Assembly (NCBI GenBank): GCA_935421135.1
Contig: OW285194.1
Location: 4,862,876 to 4,926,875, forward strand
Length of the DNA: 64,000 bases
Origin: Bugulina stolonifera
Lineage: Eukaryota > Bryozoa > Gymnolaemata > Cheilostomatida > Bugulidae
Direction of reading: 5' to 3'
This document shows, piece by piece, positions 55,036 to 64,000 of this stretch (positions are counted from its first letter, which is position 1; every line of letters starts with the position of its first letter). The notes beneath the pieces were generated by a model. The model worked only from the letters and a program-made list of their open reading frames with translations. It was not told the DNA's origin and made no database searches. The translations under genes were made by a program, and so were the position numbers.

Positions 55036-58000
55036 CAGTTTAATTATAAATAAGTAATAATTACTGTTCAATCAACAGCTTGTTATTGATTTATTTTCCT
55101 ACTGCACCATAGGAAGTATAATTATATAATGTAATTCCTGTACATTATCAAGTCTAGTATTGTAAAATTATGCATTAATAAATTTGGAATCAATTATCAT
55201 TAGTTGCAATTATTATTTTTATTTTCAATGGTTAATAATTTTAATAGTCTTTTGTACTTGCGTTATGCTCAATTGTTCTGGCATAAACAAATGGTTTATA
55301 TGCTAATTCATTACATTAGCTTTCAATTCTCATTCCTTGCACTTGGTAAAGGGGGATTAGTCAGAACTCCAGCAAGGCATGGCCCACGAGTTACAGAAGT
55401 AAAACTACACAGGTAGATAGGAAGAACTATGTTGGTTTTACCATTTAGGGCTAAAAGATGAAAGCTTTATCGATCGTGCCTTGAGTCAATTTCATAAAAT
55501 GTACTAAATATAAGCTTCTATAGATGTGGAACCAAGTCGGTGACCGATCACAAACTTCCTTGCAAGAAAAATATAACATAATAAAAAGTATAATTGCCAA
55601 ACGCCCTTGACACCCCTTATACAGCAAGGTGGCCATAGAGGAGTGTCTCGTGTGCCACTGGTGCTGTACACAGAGATTGCTCACTGGAAACTAAGCTAGC
55701 GTAGAGGTCAATGTGTCTGTACGCTGTGCTCTGCTGTGGGTGTTTATTCCATGTGGAGGTAACATCTATTTGTTTGTCTGAATACAATAGTATTTAGACT
55801 TTGTTGTTGTTGAAAGTAACTAAATGCCTGCTAATTAAGCGGCAGCCAAGTACCATAATTATAGTCAGTGGTATTAATATGATACTTTCAATAACAAGTA
55901 GTATAATATACTAGATACATACTGACTACATACTGTGTACTCATATGGTATACACTCACCTATACTAATTGACACTGCATTAAAACATTAGCTAGCTTTG
56001 TGAGAATATAAATATATGAATAGCTGCCAGCCAGTACCCTCTGTGCTGACTCGCTGGCATCATTCTCACCTTAATTGGATGATGTTAGTCTAACAAAAGC
56101 TGCTGGCTTAGTTATTAACAGCAGCAAATACATGCCGTACATATGGTATACCAGAGCTGTTGATTGGGGACACATTTACTATATATTATATTCTCCAAAG
56201 TATACAATATAAGTATAAGAAATTGCAGTTTATACATGTACATTGTTGTATCAGTGTTGGTATCAGCATAGGTTTATATTTAATCTATGTGTATCAGTGT
56301 TGTAATACCATATGTTATGCATGCAGGATAATAATGCACGTTATGGTTTAGTAGTTGTCTTTTCTTTGCTGATGTATTTATAAAGACCAAAGAGAGGATA
56401 ACTTTATACGCTGAAATTGCACAATGTTGTTTACAATATTAAAGTAGGCCTACTTCCATTATAATTTTGTTGACAACATGGCTGCATCGCCTCAAAAAGA
56501 GATGTTACAATAAAACTAAGTTGTTAAATACTTGTGATGCAAGACAAAGGGAGATTTTTCCTAGATTTGTGGTATTTACTGAGTCATGTGTACAAAAGTT
56601 GTATAAAATATGCATTTTTTATCTTATTTGCAATGCATATTTTATTGTGACACTGTTTAATCTTTTCCTTGTAAATAAAAAAGGATTATTAAGTCAAAAG
56701 TCTGCCAAAATTGTTGAGTGCCCACGCTTTGTTTTACTTTGCTACCCTGGTTAGGCCAGCGTAGCCGATAAACATTGTGCTATATATAATTATCTATTTT
56801 AATAATATAATCCAATATATCTGTAGTAGCATTACTCCATTAGGGTTCCAGTTAGCGCAATCGGCTAAATTTTTGGTTGTAGAGCCGGAATTGGTGTTTT
56901 GTTGTAATACGGTGAAAGCTCATTCTTGTTTCTAGTTTGTGAATTCTTTAGCAATGAAACTTCTTGTAATTTTATGCAAATTTTTAACAGTTGTTTTAGA
57001 CTTAGTTCTACAAGAGTTTTTGATGGTAGTCTATCTTGGCTCCCCTTATCTCTGACTGTGCAGGCAACAGTAGGAACCAATGAACTGAACTTGTTCTTTT
57101 TCCTGACTCTATTATGCAGACAGTAGTTTTTTCTATAAACGATCGTTAGCTTATCTTCACTGAGGTCTTCACTGAGGTCTTCACCGAGGTCTACACTGAG
57201 GTCTTCACTGAGGTCTACACTGATTCTCATACATCAGCACATATTTCTCATTTACCAAATTTGACTTCAATCAGATAATAAGTCTTATATATTCTTGTAA
57301 GACTTTCAGACACAATATTAGATAATCCTTTCTTAGGTTAATCCAGGTTTTGGCTTAGTACCTATAAGTTGTAAATCATGTTTTTCATTTTTGGCTGGAA
57401 TATAACTGTCTGATAATATAGCTGAGTCTTATACAATATAACTGAAACAGACTAGTGTTTAGAGTATAAGGCTATGCTGCCATAAACTTATTAAAAATAA
57501 AATATTTTCTTATCGGACAATATGTTGATGCTGCAAGCCATCGATCATTCAGCTAAAAGAAGATTAATAGAAGATTATCTTGTCTGTGACTTCAGATTAA
57601 ATTCTACAATTGTTTGCCAGTTTTAATATTATATAACTGCATGAAGATGCACTTCATTTCTTGATTCAATCATAACATTCTGTCTGTGTGTACACCATAC
57701 TAATTAATCGAGACTCTCGGGCTGCAAAAGGGCTCAGTACTCTGTAAAGAAGGATGCTAACTTGTAGACTGTATGCAGACTCATAGATCTAGATAACCCG
57801 TCAAACACGCCATGGATAATACAGACAATCTATCAATCAAACTAATATTATGTTTTTCTTTTCTTTTTAAATTTTACCCACGCGTGTCTTTAAGTGTGGC
57901 CATACATCAGTGTTTTGCACACGACAATTCAACGGACAATCAAGTCTTTGTAAAGCTTGTGAACTTTGTTAGTCAACTAATTTAAGAGTCACTTTATATA

Positions 58001-61000
58001 CAATTGTAGTTGATGGTCAGATAAAAATATAGTTATTCACAAATCTCAAGGGTTTAGCCAATAATAACCATCGTTGCGGTGAAGAAAAGAGGGTGTCTAA
58101 TTCACTAGCCCCTTATTGTTTGTGTTGTGGTCTTCAGCGGTTTATTGGCTAAAGATGGGCTTTAGATTACGGCCAAGTTCCCAGCATTGTTGTACACTAA
58201 GCCATAGGAATTCACCTGTTGTGCCTACTTTGCCAAACTGTGGATTTATAACACCTGCTTTAAATTCCCACGCCACCTATTGGCTAATCAACCATTTATA
58301 CTTGCAGCTTATTGGTTAATATTTATAGTTAATACGATAACTCCAAAGGCTCATAACAACGTCAGGATAAATATACGCGATCTGGTATGGGCTTTGAAAT
58401 GCCAAGTATCATAGATATTTAGTCTGTTTTGTGTTGATTTTTCTTTGTCAAGAATAACAAGGAAGGATAGAATAATAATATCATGTATACTGAAAGTACT
58501 TGCACTGCCTGTAGTCTGTTGTATATAGATATACTGACAGCTCTACCTTAGTTGGTTTTAATGCATTTTTCTAGTTCCCTCAGATGTACCAAAAGGAAAA
58601 ATTAAGTAAATTAGTTTTTCTTGATTAGTAAAAAGATGACAGCGTGTCATAGAAATGCATAGGGCTTCCATCAGACAGCGGCAGAACGAGAGATATATAG
58701 CATTGTTGTAGTGAATACTGACGCAGCGTGTAACATGGTGCTTATCTGTACATGATGTCAACAAATTGTTAATTATTTACAATAATAAATATAATGTATC
58801 TCTTAATCTGGCTCTCCAGGCCACAGCAATGTAATTATGTATATAATATTGGTATGTTAATATGGATCCCAGGCCATTAGATGATACTTCGGGAAAAGTA
58901 GCATAAACATCTACATGTACATTAGTTTGTTTGATTGAGGAAATTATCACTTGTGTAAAAGTCCTGTAGTTTTTGAGCAAACAAGTTTCCTCAAATGCAA
59001 TAATCGAAATGCAGATAGAAACATGCTGATAGAAACGGGGTGGGGTGGGAGAGGTTGCTGATGGTCGCTGGTGGCAGAGAAAGAGGTGATTGAAGAAGAA
59101 CGTGGAGAGACCGTTGTAAATAAAACTGGGCACGTTTCTCAAAGGGTTGAAATGAACTCCACATTAGCTGCTGTGTGCATGCAGGATAAGAATCTGTTAT
59201 TTTACACTTGCAAGCACTGTTGTTATCTGTCACCCTATATTACAGTAATACACCAGATAAGGTGACAAACTGCACACATCTGTACCATGTACAATTGCAT
59301 ATCCCAAAATATGATTGTCATTCATAATATTTCCTAGAATTTCAAATACAATTCTGCCAATTATTTCACCCTTTACCAGACAAGCTGGCTATCTATGATT
59401 AATAGACAGTCAGGAGAGGACAACTCTAGCACTACATACTTGTGAACAACCCAGGGCTCTGCTCTACCTGCTTACATAGTTATTATACTTTCTCATAGAC
59501 CATATTGTACACAATGATAATACATTGTATATTATCATTGATATAGTACATGTACATGTATTATAGGCCTATATGAATGTAAATTTAATCTTTTAGCCAG
59601 ACAGTCAATTGATAATAATTATTTTTATGCCCTACAATAAGTGCATTAAATACAGTAAAAATATATTTATAATGCTATCCTTGTGGTAATAGATTAACCA
59701 AAACATCACACAACCCATCAGGGCATTCTTTGTGTAGTAATACATTGAACTTTTAATCAGGTTTTATTGAGCAATTAAATTAGACTAGTTGAATTTATTC
59801 AATAGAGATGAACAGTGGTTTGTTGTGAATTGTGGTGAGGGAGGCACCTATAGACCTTCCATAAAAAGGTCAATCAACTAACCAATACCACATTCTAATT
59901 TGCCTCCAGGTACACTAATAGCTTAGGTTCTTTTACTATTAGAGCAGATGGTAGTAGCGTAGTAGCAACAAATTTTACCGCCAAATTATAAAGCTCAAGA
60001 GAGCAAAGATTAAGCTCATACATGCTTTATATTATATAACAGGAGCATGGCTCTTAATCAGCATAACACAAACAAACCCTGCCGCCAACGTCTATTCATA
60101 GCGATAATCAATCAGCAATCAAATCCATTTACACAACCATCCCTTGTTGCTGGGTACAACACAACGACTACACAGTTGGCAGTCTGCCAACTTTATTACT
60201 ACACAATACATGTCTATCATAATATTACACCTGAGATATTATGAAAAATATTTTATAAAAAAATAAAATATTTGACTGTTGAGCTATAGTTTAGTGACAC
60301 TGCTTACTTGTCTAAAATAATAATATAATATGGAATATTGTAAGCATGTAAGCAACATAGCGATTTAGTGAACTATCTATCCAAGGGGTAACTGAAGATA
60401 TGGGCTTATGGGTAGATTTCACAAATAGATTAGAATGGGGTGTGTGGTAAACCAGTATTGGAATTAATTCTAGTAGAGGAGGGAAGGGGAAGTTATCCTC
60501 CCGACTACTAAGTCTTAGCAAGTAGAACATTCTACTTGTTTTGACAGTCTCATGAAAATAGTGATTAATGTAGAGGATTGTAAAATATTGTAACTATAGT
60601 TACTACTAACTACAATCCTACTTGTAACAAGCTAATCCCCGACATATAAATTATTACACATACTTATTTATATCACTATTTAGTATTCAATATTATTATT
60701 TGTGGTATGGTAGGTTGATATTATATTATTAGTAATTGCTCATCAAGTATGTGGTGTAAAAATAAGGTGTGGGGAGATGAAAAGAAAAAAGGTTATATAA
60801 TTACTAGGTGTGGTAAAGGTTGGGGAGGTAATACCCTACTTTCTACACATCAAACAGCTAGTCTTCTTTTATGCCCTACTGTGGGTTCTCCAGCACCTCC
60901 CTCTTGGTATATCATACATGTCTATGATGTATATGTATAAATAGAACAGAATATCTCTCTGATACCTGTTACGTTAGTTATCCTGCGCCCTGTCTGCTTT

Positions 61001-61125
61001 TTTACTCACAAAATATTTTTAGTAAGTATTATGGTGTATAAAGCGTATTATATTATAAAACAGCTGTTCATGGAGAAACAATTTCTGTGATGACATCAGC
61101 AGCAATGTGTTAATGATTGTTGCAG
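55036..61125. other. Gene-poor stretch
   Basis: No gene can be supported. It contains a degenerate 12-bp tandem (GAGGTCTTCACT, six units at about 57155-57225) that creates a false minus-strand frame of DLSEDLSED. A tRNA-like GTTAGCGCAATCGGCT at 56850 lacks a B box. Several short open frames have no splice or domain support. Confidence 0.45.
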
Positions 61126-61272
61126 AAGCAAGCACCTGTCCGCTACCTCAATATTATAGGAGAACCTGCTACTGCCTGTCAGTTGTCACCCACTCAGTCA
61201 CTTATTACCCTAGAAATGGCCTTGTCAGACTTTGACCAATATCCAAGAATATATGACAGTTTTCAAGTGTAA
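61126..61272 (+). CDS. Tentative terminal exon of an unknown gene
   Basis: After a good acceptor (GATTGTTGCAG) a 48-codon frame runs to TAA: KQAPVRYLNIIGEPATACQL, then SPTQSLITLEMALSDFDQYP, ending RIYDSFQV. The composition is protein-like, but upstream exons were not identified and no family is recognised. The first methionine is late, so this is not a stand-alone gene as it appears. Confidence 0.3.
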   Translation, partial: KQAPVRYLNIIGEPATACQLSPTQSLITLEMALSDFDQYPRIYDSFQV

Positions 61273-62551
61273 TACAGTATCCCACCCACAACAACTTTCT
61301 AATTTGGTGTTCAGAAATCCTTTTCGTAGAAATGTAATGTTACTAGGTATATTATTCCATGGTAGCAAACAGCCTACGCAGATTACAACATAAGACGTTA
61401 TAAGATAGAGAGAGCACTGCCTGTAAAATACAATACACTATATAGGCTACAGGTGTATTATCAATCGTACAATACTGTAGTAATACAATGTGTATTTACT
61501 AAGACTTGTGATACAGTAACATGTAGTATACAGAGATGCAATGCTTGTTATGTGTTGTAATGTTATAACTTGTGGAGTACAAGTACAACAGCATGAGAAA
61601 GGCAGACCGAGGTATAAGACCAGCTCTAAGCGAAGGTCGATGTAGGCATAACATAACACTGTCTCTACCATTAGACATACTCTAACAAATTACTCGTATG
61701 GCAATAACAGGATCTTGGAGATATTTTCAATTAAACTTCTTAGCAATAAATAAAAGAGTCTAATTTATCTCCTGAATCATAGAGTCTGATGAACTACAAA
61801 AAGTATCAACACAATACGAGAGAATCACCATGATTTATACACATCGAGGGATTATTGTGTGATACATGTATCTGAGCTGCGTAACCGTTTTCAAACCGCA
61901 AAAGCTTATCAATATAGAATTGTCAAGGTCCGGGTTCAGTATTCTCCTTTTGCTAGGGGCGGATCCAGATTTATTTGCCAAAAAGTTCAGATAAAGGAAT
62001 AAGAAAACTGACTAATGCTAATTGAATTTAAAAAGTTACTTTGTGACTGACTTATTGTAAACTGCACTATGAATGTACAAATTAGTGAAAGCGTTAGTTT
62101 TGTGGTAGCAGTAACATCTTGGGGAACTTTGAGTTATGGTCTCCGCTCCTGGCTTTGGCAAAAAAAACATGTTTAGTTATTTACTTCCCCATGCTTGCTT
62201 CACTGATTCCTTTCAGTTGTTGATGAAATTCTGATAAATATTCTGAGAATTCCAACTTGCATTACCATCTCGGTAGATACCTGTGTCACAGGGCTGCAGT
62301 GGATTGACCGCTGTCCAGTGCTACAGAGCAGTGGATTGACCAAATCATCCTGCTGAATCCTTCTACCAAAACTAGACCAGATTTATAGCTCAGCATAACT
62401 TGATAATCCCTCTTATGGCATCACATGGCCACGCACATGACAAAGGAGCGTCGGTGATATCATATTGAGGGTGACTTGACTTAAAATGACAACCATCTAT
62501 CGGTCATCGATGCAAATCCTTAGTGACTTCAATCTATTCCTAAAACTGTGA

Positions 62552-62600
62552 AATGGGGCCTGCAGTCTGTCTGTGTACAGCACTTACCGGAGGCCCCATT
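62552..62600. repeat. Small inverted repeat
   Basis: AATGGGGCCT and AGGCCCCATT form a perfect 10-bp stem around about 27 bases. Function unknown. Confidence 0.6.
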
Positions 62601-62938
62601 GGTCCGGTATGTCCATTACCCCTCAGTGTGTCCACTGTCAAGCAGCATGCTTAGGAAATATGATTGCCTTATTAAGCCACACAGACCAAAGTACTGTCTC
62701 TCACAAGTTGTTAAATCTTTTCAAAAAACGAGGCCTGGTGTAATGAAGCCAAAGTTTAAATAGTGTTTATTGATCCTACTGGACATGGGAGCGCTGTGTG
62801 CTTTGGTAAAATTTATGATGCTGATGAATTTGCTTATAGAGCAGAAGAAATGAAAGCAGTAATGAAGATAATTTCTCCAACAATGCTAACGTTGGGTAGA
62901 ATTAGCAAACTGATTGAAAAAGCAAAAACAAAACGTTA

Positions 62939-63011
62939 TGCCCCGAGTGAGGATCGAACTCACGACCTTCAGATTATGAGACTGACGCGCTGCCTACTGC
63001 GCTATCGAGGC
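62939..63011 (-). tRNA. tRNA-Met(CAT), elongator type
   Basis: A 73-nt cloverleaf on the minus strand. The acceptor stem is GCCTCGA with TCGGGGC (one T-G pair). The D arm has box A-like TAGCGCAGTAGGCAGCGC. The anticodon loop CTCATAA gives CAT. The T arm is GTGAG-TTCGATC-CTCAC, the discriminator base is A, and CCA is not encoded. It lacks the initiator-type A1:U72 pair, so it is the elongator. TTTT five bases downstream is a Pol III terminator, with a second T run shortly after. No intron. Confidence 0.96.
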
Positions 63012-63600
63012 ACGATGGAAACGCTTGACTAATTTACATATATAACAAATCTATTGGTGGTGTTTATAAAATGTCTGTAATTGTCTGCTCTTTGTTTGTA
63101 GCTTGATTTATCAATGGTTCCTCTTGTATTATACTTGTGTTGCATTCAGAAATAATATAATTTTGTAACTTTTATAAAATAAACTGAAATCAAAACACAT
63201 TAGCAATAGAACAACATTGTCAGCCTAAGCTAACCACACAGATAAATACTGTAATGTTGGCATTAATGTTTGTGTAACAATAGTTAGAATAACAGGCATT
63301 ACACTATTAGAAGAATTCTACACCCTTTTCTTACTTTTAAGATATTTACAAAGACAAAGTAGAACACATAAAATAATAACAGTATTAAAAATAACGAGTT
63401 TTTCTTGACACTCTTTAGTTTTGATAGTTAATACTAGCAGTGACTTATGAAAACATGATGTTACATCAGTGTACATTGTAGTAGCTCTAATATGAATATG
63501 ATACATGATACCTGGTAGATATAGTAAAACCAAAGAGCTTGGGAGTAATGGAGTAGGGCTACATGTATCTAATTATATTCTACTCTGTTTAGTTTGTGTT
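63012..63600. other. No supported feature
   Basis: AT-rich region upstream of the tRNA gene. Nothing beyond short chance frames. Confidence 0.4.
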
Positions 63601-63601
63601 A

Positions 63602-63874
63602 CTATTGGTCTTGCTTGGGTCTTCCCATCTTCCAAATGTCGCCATTTATTTTAACATTACACTTATCTGGCACAGATTCTACAAGGAGTAACGCAATGTA
63701 GAGTACATGTATATGTACATGTACATGTATACATTGTGTAGATTGTATAGAATGTAAATCTCTAAGTGAACTAGTTATAGCCATGTAGACAGTCCCTGTA
63801 GCCCAGTACAATACACAGTAGCTAGCGGAATGCCTACCATTCTTACCGCTGGTGAGAAATTCAAAAATAAACAT
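63602..63874 (-). CDS. Tentative two-exon small frame
   Basis: Minus-strand segments 63874-63847 (ATG, then donor GTAAGA) and 63678-63602 (acceptor TTACTCCTTGTAG) join in phase to a 34-residue frame, MFIFEFLTS followed by ESVPDKCNVKINGDIW and a basic end, then TAG. The splice signals are good and the phases agree, but the product is tiny and unrecognised. It may be the 3' end of a gene starting beyond the window, or chance. Confidence 0.2.
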   Translation of the reverse strand: MFIFEFLTSGKNGRHSASYCVLYWATGTVYMAITSSLRDLHSIQSTQCIHVHVHIHVLYIALLLVESVPDKCNVKINGDIWKMGRPKQDQ

Positions 63875-64000
63875 AAAAATTATGCATGGAATTAATTATT
63901 TATTCAAAAACATTGTCGCAAGCGACTTCCGCAAATAAAAACTGGTTGACACTATGCCGTGGACAGAAACATAATATATTTTCCCTCCCTACTCTCTACA

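Noticed and set aside
56840..56920. tRNA-like sequence with box A GTTAGCGCAATCGGCT
   Set aside because: No matching B box or cloverleaf; probably a decayed tRNA or SINE fragment.
57155..57230. Acidic repeat peptide DLSEDLSED on the minus strand
   Set aside because: Product of a 12-bp tandem repeat; no gene around it.
57812..57985. 57-codon frame starting MDNTDNLSIKLILCFSFLFK
   Set aside because: No homology or splice support; AT-rich hydrophobic composition expected by chance.
61954..62158. Possible MITE with GCTAGGGGCGGATCCAG-like ends
   Set aside because: The end match is only about 12 of 17 and no target duplication was found.
62548..63032. Two adjacent open frames before and overlapping the tRNA gene
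   Set aside because: Different frames, no domain, and the second runs through the antisense of tRNA-Met.

Overview
The window is nuclear DNA from an animal. All real genes are split by GT-AG introns, the DNA is AT-rich, and the recognisable host genes are metazoan types: a PALS1-type MAGUK, the U snRNA export adaptor PHAX, and the AP-2 sigma subunit. The variety of DNA transposons (Kolobok, piggyBac, hAT, a DUF7869-type element), a tRNA-derived SINE and many intronic minisatellites would fit an early-branching invertebrate such as a sponge. That guess is weak and cannot be proved from this sequence.

Layout. (1) 1.3-16.7 kb, plus strand: a 14-exon MAGUK gene (L27-PDZ-SH3-guanylate kinase, 930 aa) whose large introns hold a perfectly homogeneous 17-bp satellite split by a hAT-like insertion, hAT MITEs, a SINE and several minisatellites. 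(2) 17.6-22.0 kb, minus strand: PHAX in nine exons, tail-to-tail with the MAGUK gene. (3) 23-33 kb: a transposon graveyard (hAT, piggyBac, LINE and DUF7869-type fragments) containing a possible MADF-domain gene. (4) 33.1-44.2 kb: a Kolobok transposase gene with an N-terminal THAP domain, bounded by ~80-bp inverted repeats and interrupted by an apparently intact 3.8-kb DUF7869-type transposon and a 752-bp MITE at TTAA; a LINE fragment lies downstream. (5) 44.2-49.0 kb, minus strand: a young Ty3/gypsy retrotransposon with identical 266-bp LTRs, a 5-bp target duplication and a tRNA-Ser primer site. (6) 49.8-51.9 kb, plus strand: AP2S1; its first exon is probably one of two candidates near 43.3-44.0 kb. 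(7) 52-64 kb: gene-poor, with MITEs, weakly supported exons of unknown genes, and an elongator tRNA-Met gene.

Most notable: the nested transposon stack in which conceptually removing each insert restores the reading frame; an apparently intact four-exon DUF7869-type element whose end motif recurs in subterminal palindromes; and a recurrent pattern in which intronic minisatellites are built from copies of the neighbouring splice donor or acceptor (at least five introns in two genes).
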